A DNA stretch of 54,972 bases from Folioceros fuciformis. Lineage: Eukaryota > Anthocerotophyta > Anthocerotopsida > Anthocerotales. Both the position numbers and the translations under genes were made by a program. The notes under the pieces are model-generated. The model was not told the DNA's origin. It ran no database searches and saw nothing but the letters and a program-made list of their open reading frames with translations. Below, in pieces: positions 23,835-34,668 of this stretch (within the stretch, counting starts at the first letter, position 1; each line of letters begins with the position of its first letter). The stretch covers positions 72,550-127,521 of the forward strand of contig JBNGIO010006183.1 of assembly GCA_049999805.1 (NCBI GenBank). Direction: 5' to 3'.

Positions 23835-25697
23835 ATGGGGGAAGGGAATGTGTACCCGGATGGCCGCGACAGTTTGGAGGACATCTTCAGCGCTAGAGGG
23901 CTTCCCAGAAGGAACTGGCCGATGCCGCAACCATTGGAGAGGAGGGATGCCTTCATGATGCCCGTTGCTATTTGGGCGCTGGCTCGCCTGCCACAGTCGG
24001 AGACTGACATCCGCCCGCGTAGCCCTGACTCCTTTGAAGAAGAGTGGGATAGGATGGAGGCTGAGCTATCGGATTGGGACGAGGATGAGCCTGCGGCAGA
24101 AGGTGGGGACTCGGCGCCATCGCACTTGGAGACGGCTCCAGCTCCGGTTCCGCTACCGCACGGCTATCGGTCCACGCGAGTGCTCATTCCTTTCAGCTGC
24201 TTTCACTACACTAACGACGTCGACCTCAACGGCCCAGCAGAGCATCAACTCAGTGCGTCAGCTCGGGAGCGAAGGATGGCTGAAGACGCCGAGTTCGAGC
24301 GGGCCCTGAACGCCGGCCTTTTCGCGCCACCTCGCCACTGGACTGACGAGGAGAGAATGATCCAGACTCCGGTGCTGGTGGACAGCCGGCGGTGCTTGGA
24401 TCTGCAGCCTGAAGAGATGGAAATCATCTGTCGCAGCCGCGGGGAGTGCAGTACCGGATCCGGATCTGAGGTGGGCGAATCATCGGCCAGGCGCCGTTTG
24501 CTGGAAGGGCCGGGCTTGTCTACCTGGGCTTGGACTGTCGGAGGCCCTAGCATGCCCGGTGGCAACGACAACGTTAATGCTCAATCACCCAACCTCAAGC
24601 TCAAGTCCGTGATCGAGGTGAGTATTGCCGTTGAAGTTTGAGGAGGCCATGGAGGATCCCGGTTGAGAGGCATGCTGACCCCCCCTACGTTTGCAGGATC
24701 CGGAGGACCTCTCCACAGGATCGACGAATATCTATGCCAACTTTGCGGCGGGTGTGGGTCACCTCTCATCACTGGCACCGGAAACCCTGGAGGATGAACT
24801 GAACCGGCTAACGCTGCAGCTGGGGTCTTCCGATGCTGTGGCAGTTGATGGTGCTCCAGGGGATGCCCTGCCGAGCTCTACGAAAAAAACCAAGAAGCGA
24901 CAGCTACTCGGAGGCAAGGAAGGGCGCGAGGGCAAGATCATGGCAGTTAGCTCATCGTCAAAAGATCGCGTAAGGAGAGCATTAGCCACCGCTGTATTTC
25001 ATGCTGAAGCTCTTGTACGTGAGACTCGTCGGGTTGCAAGCTCACTCGACATCCAAGCCAGAAGCTTTCGCGTGAATCGCGTTAGAAGAGCATCCAGGCA
25101 CCACAACAACACACGTCGACGGAGGGCGACACCAGCAGCTGAAGGAGGAGCCTCTGCTTTCCCCTCATCCCCAGGATCGAGAGTCGGAATGGACCTGAGC
25201 AGATTACCGGTCCTGGACCAGCTGTACAACACGCTTGTGCAGCATCCGCCGAGTCCCCAAGGTTTCGCTCGGGGGAGTCTGACTACTGCACGAGGTTAGA
25301 GGTTAACGAGGAAGCTCTCAAGTAAACTGAAGGAGTTTACTTGCGAGCTCTTCAATATTTTGGCCAGCGTCTGGCATGAGCAGCTGATGCTAATCGTGAC
25401 ACGTGTGTGCGTCGTAGGAGCTGCACATCTGGAGTCCACGGGACTGTTGCCTGATCTCAGCCAGCTTACTCTCGTGGAAGAGGCTGACTCTGCTGTCCCC
25501 GCTGACTCAGAAATGACGGGACATCACCGTAAGCCATCGTTCCGATTCCGATAATCACATTGCTAGGGCCCAAGGGTGTCTGGCTGCAGCTTTTTCCCAT
25601 GTTGTTGAAAGCAGCTAACAGATGTGCGTGAATTCCAGCAGGGGTAAGCGGGCCAGCCGATGGCCGCAACACTTCTGCGTCAGCTGGATCGCCCTGA
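23835..25697 (+). CDS. Unknown family, paralog 1
   Basis: I do not recognise this family. Four exons: 23835-24617, 24697-25294, 25418-25528, 25639-25697, giving 516 residues. The start is chosen because MGEGNVYPDGRDSLEDIF aligns with the start of paralog 3 (MGGDCLDSIDDIF). Visible features are an acidic N-terminal half, a conserved core at about 150-195 (EFERALNAGLFAPPRHW, TDEER, LVDSRRCLDLQPEE), a LEDELNRLTLQLGSS segment in exon 2, and a basic Arg/His/Asn stretch (VNRVRRASRHH). The acidic exon 3 ends VPADSEMTGHH, followed by a short GVSGPADG tail in exon 4. There is no signal peptide, membrane segment or enzyme motif. Introns match paralogs 2 and 3 in position and phase. Composition suggests a disordered, possibly nuclear protein; this is inference. 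Confidence 0.72.
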
Positions 25698-26770
25698 GAC
25701 AGGTACCATGTGCAGCGTGCAAGATGAAGACATCAACTGCTCTACCAAGGATCGAGATCATGGGAAGTGCTAAAATTGTTTGACATTCTCTCACACGGTG
25801 CAATGCTTTGTACATTTGGCAACAGATGGTCATGAGGCCATCTTGGAGGCTTCTGAAGACGATCGATGCAGCTTGCCTGCAGGGCCAATTCCAAGACGTT
25901 CTCAGACATTTTGTAGTAGCCAGTAGCTAGTAGCAAGTGGCCACGAGCCCTGGTTGTACCCGAGGCTCGGAAACTCGTTACAAACTGGGCTAGACGCAAG
26001 CTCTTTCTGTGCTCACGTCGATATTCCCTCCAAACACTTCACATCATTTTGATACCCGACCATTTTCTGCAATCCTGTGTTACAGAAGAGGAGAACATCA
26101 GGAGCGTCGTGGTGTGGACTCCCACTGTAAACCTAGACAAGTAGATTCAATCTTTCTTATTTTAAGAATGTTCACCTACGGCGTTCCGGGTCCAGGCGTT
26201 TCACGATGGGAATCCCCTGGTGAACCTATTTTCCCAAACCCAGATGCCATAGAGCCGTCGGAGTTGTAAAAGGCACGTTGAGACGTTGAGAAGACGAGGT
26301 CACCTTCGAGGAAACCCCAACTGCACGCAAAGTGCAGACGGGAGGCCTGCTCACACCGGTTACTGGCTGGTTCGCGGTTTAAGCAAGCCGAACGGGGCAG
26401 ACGCGCGTGACCGTGGAGTCCACTTGTAAGGTAACGGGAAACGGGGAAAGGCACTTTCGTTTCGCTTTCTTTTCAGGGGACGTTGGAAGACTGTGGCAGT
26501 AGAGCAGCTGGCACGCGTCCACACCCGGTGGGGCCCCACTGCCTACTCCCAACCACAATGAAGTGTGTCTCGGTACGCACACGTCAGGGGTGCCTGCCAA
26601 CCACGTACCGCGTTGGACAGCAGTCCGTCGCTACTGCGATGGTCGCAGGCGGGGCAGTTTGTCCAGCGTTGAACAGTCTTCCGTCCCGTTCTTTTTTGTC
26701 TGACTGCGGGTATTCTACTGGCCAGGCGTGATTCTACCCCCGGGTCCTTAAACCCTCCTCTCATTTCAAT
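25698..26770. other. 3' region of paralog 1 and unassigned sequence
   Basis: The first 250 bases keep similarity to the 3' region of paralog 2. For example, ACATTTGGCAACAGATG near 25812 matches ACATTTGCCAACAGATG near 30889. The remainder, to the AT-rich island, holds no gene I recognise. Confidence 0.5.
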
Positions 26771-28660
26771 CCTTATCAACTTTTGTCAATAGAGAAATTG
26801 AGGTTATAAAAATCATAAAAAAGTTATATAGTAGTATATGTGCTAAATAGAAAGAAAATTTGCATGACCTCTTATGCACTTCATGGTATTTTAGTTGGTA
26901 ATAATAACTCGCTAACACACTATGCAATTATGCAATGTATAGATCGTAAGAGGTATAGTTTGTCTTAATTTAAGTTTGTTTTACTCGAGGTGTTGTTTGG
27001 TGACTTGTCTTCCATGGACAATAGAGACACTTCAAGTTATAACATACTTGAAGTATCAAACTTGAATTGTCATAGTTTATCGTGGTTTTCCGTCTTTTAA
27101 GTGTGCATGTCTAGGTTGTCTCACTAGAGGTATTGAAAACTTTGTCTTAGTGGCTGGTCTTTATTTGAGTTTATACTTTTTGATCTAGAGTTTGTTATAC
27201 TTAAGCTGTTGTTAAGCTTATCTTGTTTGAAGTGTATGTGTGCGACACTCAATTGTTAGAGTGTGTGTCAATTAAGGTGGACTACGGTGACTTTGTTTGA
27301 ATGGCCCCAATTGGTCTTTGTCTAACTGTATGCTATTTGTTCTCAAGTTTGTCTTACTCAAGGTGTTGTGCGGCTTATCTCATTTGACGTGACGGGTACT
27401 GCACGAGCACGTTAAGTTTGTCCATCTCACTCAAGGTGTTGTCCTTGTTCGACTTATCTTATTTGAAGATGATGTGACTCAGTTTGTGCATCTGGTATCT
27501 CAAGATGTTGTGAACTCAAGGTGTTGTCCTTGTTTGACTTATCTTATTTGAATATGATGTGACTCAGTTTGTGCACATAGTATCTCAAGGTGTTGTGAAC
27601 TCAAGGTGTTGTCCTTGTTTGACTTATCTTATTTAAATATGATGTGACTTAGTTTTTGCACGCTGGTATCTCAAGGTGTTGTGACTATTTGTGAGCACGT
27701 TTAGCTTGTCCATTTCATTCACAGTGTTGTCCTTGTTTGGCTGATCTTATTTGAATATGATGTGACTTAGCTTGTGGAGAGTGGTATCCTTGTCCGATTG
27801 ATCTTACTTGATGTGACTCTATGCACGGCTAATCTTAAGTTTGTCTCACTCCAAGTGGTGCCCATGATGTCTCACAGACCAAGTGGTCTTTATCTAAGTT
27901 TACACTTTTTGTTCTCAAGTTTGTCTTACGCAAGTGTTGTCCACCCTGGTCCCGACATCTAACTATATTTAAAATGTTTGTGTGCACGTAGAGTTTGTGT
28001 CTCGTAACCTCGTGTGTGTCTGACTTTATCTTGATGGCCTTCAAGATGTTGTCCGGTTGGCTTTGTCTTGGTAACCTTGTCCTTGTGTGTGTGAGCACAT
28101 GAGGTGAACTTTGTCTTGATCAAGGTATTATTTAGTTTTGTCCTAATGACCTTGTCCTTGACGTGCATGACTATGTGAACACATCAAGTAAACTTTGTCT
28201 CACGCTACATATTACTTGGTTTTGTCCTGATGATCTCATCTTTGAAGTCTCAATCAAGGTCAAGGTGTCCTGGTGACCATATCTTTTGAAGTGCACATAA
28301 AGCAAGGTCAAGGGCAAGGTCATTAGGACAAAGCCAAACAACTTGAAGTCTCACTCAACTTGGTGAATGTTGAACGACTTCGTCTTATTGACAAGCTTGT
28401 GTTTGTCTAACTTATAGTGTTGTACAACTTTGTCTAGCCTTCTCCCTCGTCCTTGTCGAAGAGCTTGTGTCATTGGAATTGGAGTTTGTCTTACTCAAAG
28501 AGACAATGTGTTATCTATCTTTGAAGCATATATCCATTTTCACTTTGAGTTTAAAATGTCACTCCAAGCTGCGTGTTCCAAGACTTCGTAGTCAAGGTTT
28601 AATTGTAGGACCATACTGTCTTGGAATAAAATCTTCATCCTACATTCTCAGACTTAATAT
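26770..28660. repeat. AT-rich satellite island 2 with 85-bp repeat
   Basis: AT-rich, with endless variants of TTTGTCTTACTCAAGGTGTTGT and CTTTGTCCTTG. A clearer tandem array at about 27430-27730 has steps of 85 bp, with TCAAGGTGTTGTCCTTGTT starting near 27431, 27516 and 27601 and a weaker copy near 27720. No coding gene is seen. Confidence 0.75.
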
Positions 28661-28927
28661 GAGCTGCAACAAACAAACAATATGTACATACATATGTAGC
28701 AAAGAAAACATGCAAGAAGAAAGTGAGACAAAGGCTGGGCTGGGCTGGGCTGCGGCTCAAAACACCTTGGCGCGCGCTGGTGCCTACGCTCTGTATTTAT
28801 ACAATACTGTATGGCAGTATGTGGTACATTTGGCCATGCCACGGTTCCCGCCCGATCGAGCGACGGTAATACAAGCATTACGACACGCGGCGATCCCCTC
28901 CATGTCGGGTCCCATCACCTGGAGCGG

Positions 28928-29113
28928 GAAGCGGGAGCTTCTGGATGGTGTGTTGGGACCGGGGAGAGAGCGGGATCGGCCCATCGGATCTAGGTCGGAA
29001 GCGGGAAGTGGGAAGCGGGAAGCGGGAGCTTCTGGATGGTGTGTTGGGACCGGGGAGNNNNNNNNNNAGAGTGGGATCGGCCCATCGGATCTAGGTCGGA
29101 AGCGGGAAGCGGG
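28928..29113 (+). repeat. 91-bp GC-rich tandem repeat broken by a gap
   Basis: GCGGGAGCTTCTGG begins at 28931 and again at 29022. Each copy is followed by GTGTTGGGACCGGGGAG and then GGGATCGGCCCATCGGATCT. Ten N at 29058-29067 sit inside the second copy, and a partial third follows, so the array length may be misassembled. Confidence 0.85.
29058..29067. other. Assembly gap (10 N)
   Basis: Ten N inside a 91-bp tandem repeat, likely a join of uncertain size. Confidence 0.99.
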
Positions 29114-29447
29114 AAGGAAGGAGAGTGGGGATCGGGCTCCGGGCGCGACTACGAGCGAGCGGGTTCGAGTTCCCTTCGACCGGCCACCATTACGTCCTTC
29201 CCACGTTTGCTCCTTCCAATTCCAGAATGTGCCATGATTCCTTTCCGATTTACCTCTGCATGCACCGACTTGGCCGAAGCGGCCAGTGCCGTTGCCCAAC
29301 CCTATCGGACAGCCCAGGCAGGCGCAATAAACCAACATGTGTAGACAGTCAACATTAGGCCGATCCGTGCGTACAGCAAGAATCAAGCAAGTTCAGGCGT
29401 GACGGAGCCGGCTCAAAGACTGAGCCCAGGAATCGGTCGGCCCCAGA

Positions 29448-29468
29448 ATTGCCAGCTCTGGACTGTAC
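29448..29468 (+). promoter_or_regulatory. Block shared with the paralog 3 upstream region
   Basis: TTGCCAGCTCTGGACTGTAC (from 29449), together with the A before it, is identical to 34337-34357 upstream of paralog 3. It lies about 230-250 bases before the start codon here and about 310-330 there. Paralog 1 has a weaker form near 23622. It may be a core-promoter or leader element. Confidence 0.5.
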
Positions 29469-29697
29469 GTATGTACATTCCTGGTGGCCCCCCTTGCCTC
29501 TCCTCGGGCGCGTTTCACCCGCCCTCCTCCCCTCATCCTCATCACTTCTTTCCTCGCACTCTTGCGGGTGGCGGACGCGCGGCCTGAGCGGCGCAGAGTG
29601 AGGTGCCGGTAGAGCCTCTGGCGGCCATACCAGCGCCAGCTTCGTGAATCTGGGGAGGAAGCTGCGAGAGCGCTGAGCACAGGATTTGGAGGGGAAG

Positions 29698-30745
29698 ATG
29701 GCACAGGGAGGTCCTTCTCGCGGACACCGGAGCGGGTTCGAAGGCGGTCCGAACCCGCAGCCGAAGAAGGTAAAGCCTGCGCAATGAAGAGTTGCACCCC
29801 AAAGTTGTTTTGGAGCCTTGTTGTCTGGCTGCAGGAGCCCGTGAAATGTGTGTAAGAAGGTCCCTTTAGCGTTGCGACGCATCCTTGACCACCACCCCGT
29901 TTGCATTTGCAGGAGGAGATCGAAGACAAGAACAACGAGCCGAACGGCATGGAGGACGTGCCCGTGGACGGCACCCGGGAGCAGTCGGAAGCAACGCAGC
30001 CGGGAGCGCCGTCGCTGGTGCCACAGGAAGGGCCCAAGAAGAAGAACAAGAAAAAGAAGCGGCACATGAAGGGGAAGTTTCCGGATATCCCGGACAAGCT
30101 GGAAGACGACCCGGAGGTGCCCTTGTGCTCCGACGGAATGGTCTATCTGTACACGCTGAGCTTCATCGCGAAGCATGCCTATCCATCCTCGCTGGAACCA
30201 GAATTCGGAAAGTCTCTGGCCGATGCTGCGAACGATGCTTTCGAGCGGTACGCGAACGGCGATACTTCATGCAATGGCCTTCGGTTTACCATCTCTCCAG
30301 CAGGTGAGATCCCGAGCACATTCATGAGGACTTAGATGGGAGTCGTGTATTTGAGATAAACTGCTCTTGCTCTTGATTTTTAATTTTTGCAAACGGTTCG
30401 CATGACCAGCTGCTGATCATATTCGTGTGCCGGCTTCCTTCACAGAGCCTGATCCGGACACCATGTGGCGTCGAGCGAATCCGAACCAGGTCAGTGTTGT
30501 GGAGATGGCTCACTCCAACGACCCCGCAGACTCCGAGCTGGCTGAGCGCAGCTCGAACGCTTATGGTAAGGCGTGTTTTGCATATACGTTCTGTTTCATC
30601 TTACAGTAAGGGCTAGGCTAGGCTAGCGCTAGCGTTGTGTGTAGCTGCAGCTTGTGCCATGTGGTTCAAAACAGCTGACAGACGTGCGTGATTTTCAGGC
30701 ATGACAAGCGCTCCAGCTGGTGGTGACATCGCTGCCGTCCCATAA
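29698..30745 (+). CDS. Unknown family, paralog 2 (short, diverged)
   Basis: Four exons: 29698-29769, 29913-30303, 30446-30565, 30699-30745, giving 209 residues. I place it in the same unknown family for four reasons: the introns before the last two exons have the same phase; exon 3 ends DPADSELAERSS, like VPADSEMTGHH in paralog 1; the last exon (GMTSAPAGGDIAAVP) matches the same tail; and intron 3 keeps CAGCTGACAGACGTGCGTGA, nearly identical to paralog 1. A VPLCSDG segment near 94-100 matches paralog 3. The central conserved core is reduced to AFERYANGD (about 133-141), without FAPPRxW or LDLQP. A strongly basic tract (KKKNKKKKRHMKGK, about 65-79) looks like a nuclear localisation signal and is absent from the other two. 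Function unknown; it could be a decaying copy, but its frame and splice sites are intact. Confidence 0.6.
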
Positions 30746-31560
30746 GAGGTAAACATCCGACTGAAGTCCATTCATCTAAGATGCGATGTGCTAACAATGT
30801 CTCTTAGACGACCAAGAAGCATGGAAATTGATCAAAGCTAGCTTACTACTTGCCTTCGACCCGCTCTCACACCTGTTGCTGTTGTCTACATTTGCCAACA
30901 GATGTGGCCGTCGTGGATACGTGAGATGCGTGTCCTACCAAGCTCCGTTGAACAGAGATATGGGGAGACGGATATATAACGTATGTTGGTCCAGGTGCTA
31001 AGCTTACGGTGTTACAAAGCGTTGAGACCCAGGAGACGTAGACGATAGATGCAAGCGGGCAGAGCGCACCTGCGGCACACGTCGAAGAATTTAGATACCA
31101 GCCGTCGTAGGGACCCCGTGCCTTGAGGAACTTGTCAAAACTTGCTCGATCCAAACGCTCCGCTGAAGCACTCAGTATGTTATTTGATATTAAGTTTTGG
31201 TTTGGTTATGCTTTAATAATAATATATGTTTTGAGACCTGACGAGAGAAAAGGCCTCTTAAAAGCGTGGCCGTCTGTGCAAGAGTTTCTTAATCATTAAT
31301 TAGCTAAGCCATGACGAGCGACAAATCATAAGTACTGTATGTATGTAATTAGGCGGACTGCTAACAGCCTAACCAGGAAGCCCCCAGTATAGAACGATAT
31401 TAGACTGTGGACGCCGTCCACACTGGCTGTCACTCAGTAACGGGTATTAAGGCCGGAGGACCTGTCCGTGACTTATTGTCAGGGAGAACGTAACGGGAAA
31501 GAAGAAACGGGATGCATATGCATTTTGAGGACCGTTGAAACAAAGGCTGGTCTGGGTTGG
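30746..31560. other. 3' region of paralog 2 and unassigned sequence
   Basis: The first part keeps similarity to the 3' region of paralog 1. The rest holds no gene I recognise. Confidence 0.45.
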
Positions 31561-31639
31561 GTATCGCGGTCGCAGCAGTCGCAACCGCGACACCGCTGGC
31601 TGTGTCCCTTGCCTGCCACGCCTCGCTGCCTACCTCCAC

Positions 31640-32560
31640 TGGAATAAAGTCTGTCCCGGTACCCACATGACATCACAGTCCTGTCCCGGTACCCACTGGG
31701 CACCCTGCTACCCGTGTCGCAGTACCTATCCTCTGGGCACCAAGCTACCCGCACTTATCTGTCGCGGTACACAACTCACTGGGCACCCCGCTACCAGCAC
31801 TTATCTGTCGCGGTACATAACCCACGAGGCACCCAACTACCCGCACTTATCTGTCGCGGTACACAGCTCACTGGGCACCGAGCTACCCGTGTCGCGGTAC
31901 ACAACCCACTGGGCACACCCAGCTACCCGCTTTAGTCTGTCGCGGTACACAACCCACTGGGCACCCAGCTACTCGAACCGGTCTGTCGCGGTACAGAACC
32001 TACTGGGCACCCAGCTACTCGAACCAGTCTGTCGCGGGACACAATCCACTGGGCACCCAGCTATCCGCACTGTCTGTCGCGGCACACAACCTTCTGGGCA
32101 TCCAACTCCCCGCACTAACCTGTCGCGGTACAGCACCCCACGTTGGGCCCCCGCTACCCGCACCCGTCTGTCGCGGTACACAACCCACAACCCGCACTAT
32201 CCAGTCGCGGTACCCACTCAACTGGGAACCCAACTACCCTCACTAGTCTGTCGCGCTACTCTCCCAACTGGGGCCCCAACTACCCTGACTGGCGTGTCGA
32301 GGTACCCAAGCCGATGGGCACCCCGCTACCCGCACTAGTCTATCTCTGTCGCGGTACCCAAGCTATAGGCACCACGCAAACCCCACAGTCTGGGCTGACT
32401 GGGCACCCGGCTACCTCCGGTCTTCGCACCCCACACAGCTCCAGGCTGCCACCTCGGGTGTCTCGGTACCGTCCCAGCACCGGCAAGCTGCCACATGCAG
32501 TGTACCCTCTGGGCACCCCCACCCCGCAACGTCCACTGTCGCGGTGCGAGCACTCACCCA
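31640..32560 (+). repeat. 46-bp minisatellite with core CTGTCGCGGTAC
   Basis: About 18-20 copies of a 46-bp unit of the form CTGTCGCGGTACACAACCC, ACTGGGCACCCAGCTACCC, GCACT. Cores begin at 31759, 31805, 31851, 31889, 31937, 31983, 32029, 32074, 32120 and 32168, so most steps are 45, 46 or 48 bp with one of 38. Because 46 is not a multiple of three, the long open frames over it (31535-32338) pass through all three reading frames of the unit. I do not consider them a gene. Confidence 0.93.
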
Positions 32561-32827
32561 GTTGTCTGCCTGCCTTGGACGGCACGTCAGTGGGTGACAA
32601 GGTTCCAAGACCCAACCCCGCGCACTGGCGTTGCAAACCCAGGCTCGCCTTCAGGCTGCGGGCCCATTTGTCGTTTGGCATACCCCAAGTTAATACAATC
32701 AAGCTAGCTGTGAAGAGAACATTTAACCAAATTATATGGAAGTGATGATACCTAAGAACCATAAAACAGTAGGAATGATCAATTGAGATAGTATCTTTAT
32801 GCGTACAACTTGGCCTTTGCTTCTTGG

Positions 32828-33125
32828 GTCGATGATGAAACATCATCAATGTTAGATTGAGATTGTTATGCTTTTGTCCTTGGTAGTTGTCTTCAAGGGA
32901 CTTTGTGCATTGAAAGGAACATCTATCCGTATATTGTGTCCGACTATGTCTCTGTTTGCATTTGGTGTTTGTCTGCGTCGATGATGAAACATCATCAATG
33001 TTAGATTGAGATTGTTATGCTTTTGTCCTTGGTGGTTGTCTTCAAGGGACTTTGTGCATTGAAAGGAATGTCTATCCGTAGAATGTGTCCGACTATATCT
33101 TTGCTTGCATTTGGTCTTTGTCTGC
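32828..33125 (+). repeat. 149-bp tandem duplication
   Basis: GTCGATGATGAAACATCATC begins at 32828 and again at 32977, followed by nearly identical sequence through TTTGTCTGCG. Two copies; the inner GATGATGAAACATCATC contains an imperfect inverted repeat. Confidence 0.92.
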
Positions 33126-33191
33126 GCGGGCTTTGTCCTTTATAGAAGCTTTTAGTTTTGTCCGTAGAATTTGTCCGACTTTGTCTAGAGC

Positions 33192-33291
33192 NNNNNNNNN
33201 NNNNNNNNNNNNNNNNNNNNNNNNNNNNNNNNNNNNNNNNNNNNNNNNNNNNNNNNNNNNNNNNNNNNNNNNNNNNNNNNNNNNNNNNNNN
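33192..33291. other. Assembly gap (100 N)
   Basis: 100 N within AT-rich repeat island 3, probably collapsed satellite. Confidence 0.99.
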
Positions 33292-34094
33292 AGAATTTGT
33301 ATGACTTTGTCAAAAGTGTAGTAGTCCTCGTATTGTCTCTCTCTGTTATTATAGCTTCTGTTTGACTTTGTGAAGAGTTTAGTGTTTGTCCTACGAGCTA
33401 CGGTCTCTCTTCTGCTGCAATAGTTTCGATCGAACTTTGTCTACAATGTTTGCACAATTTTGTACATGGCATTTATTTGACTTTGTCTAACATTCCTGTC
33501 ACTATAGATAGGTGTCGTCACTAGAATGAGAGTTGGTTGGACCTTCATGTTTAACATTGTCCTATTGACAGCATGTCATATCTTCTAAGGAATTCATGTC
33601 CTTATTTTGATGACTTGTGCTATCATACCTTTATCCTTGTCTTTAGAGACATGTATACGCATATGAAGTGAGAACAAAGAGTCTAAGTTTCATGTACTAT
33701 ATGAGTTTTGTTATTCCATATTTCTTTAATTTTACTCTATTAAAGTTTTAATAGCATAAATACTAGTTCAGGACTTATATATATGTATATATACTTACCA
33801 TACGATAACCATCGACGAGATAACATATACGACGACATAACGTACAATACATGTACATACTTACATGTGTCCCGACTCCCAAACCCACGGTGATAATTTC
33901 GAAATGGGGAACACTTTGGGGGAGGAGGGGAGGGATGGCGCCTGGGAGGGGCTACGCCTACGCCTAGGCTAGGCCCAAGGCAGGAAGGGCCATGTGAAGT
34001 CAACATCGGAGCGATTCGAGTGTACAGCACAATCAGGGAGGGGCAGGAGGCCAGAGCCTGCCAGACGGCCGGGCCTGAACGGAGTGCGTCTGTG

Positions 34095-34357
34095 CAAGAC
34101 GTCCAGGCCTCCAAGGGAGGCGACGAATTAATACGCAGACTGAGAGTGTGTGGTGGAGGAGCGGGGACCGAGCCGAGCTGGGTCGGACCGGAGCCTCCTC
34201 GTAACATTAGCAAGGCCCCTCCCAAAGGCTTGTACCCAATTACCCACGTGAGAGCGCCGTAGCATGAGTAAATGACCCGCTGGCGTGATGCACCCAGCGC
34301 ACAAATTATCAGCCGGGGCATCGCCCGGCTTCACCCATTGCCAGCTCTGGACTGTAC
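34095..34357 (+). promoter_or_regulatory. Conserved upstream blocks of paralog 3
   Basis: Same order of blocks as before paralog 1: CAAGACGTCCAGG (34095), ACGAATTAATACGC (34123), GTGAGAGCGCCGTAGCATGA (34248) and CGTGATGCACCCA (34284). They are followed by the block shared with paralog 2 at 34337-34357. A CT-rich tract at about 34485-34565 then leads toward the start codon and probably forms part of the 5' leader. Confidence 0.55.
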
Positions 34358-34668
34358 TGTACGCCATGGTTTTCGTCAGGGGCCACAGACCCACCCTTCT
34401 TTCCTTAAGTAGCCCCTCGCCTCTCCCTCTTTGCCACCCACCATCACTCGCTTTCTCGCATTTGCTCTCGGCCTCCTCAGCTCTCCGGTCTTCTCTTCCC
34501 TTCTCTTCCCTTCTCCTCCCTTCTCTTCTCTTCTCTTCTCTTCTCTTCCCCTCTCCTCTCCGCTCCGCTCTTGCCGGGCTTCTGCCTTCTGCCGGAAATT
34601 GAGCTCTGCTTCGCTACCGCTAGCGCCTTCGTGGAGGTCTGACAGTCTCAAAGTCCCCAGCAGCAGCC

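Larger units (their letters stand above)
32690..33870. repeat. AT-rich satellite island 3
   Basis: AT-rich, with TTTGTCCGACTTTGTC-like runs resembling those of island 2. It includes a 149-bp tandem duplication and a 100-N gap. No coding gene is seen. Confidence 0.7.

Noticed and set aside
31535-32338. 267-codon open frame with repeating peptide over the minisatellite
   Set aside because: The 46-bp unit is not a multiple of three, so the peptide changes frame from unit to unit. Other frames on both strands are open as well. It is a by-product of the repeat.
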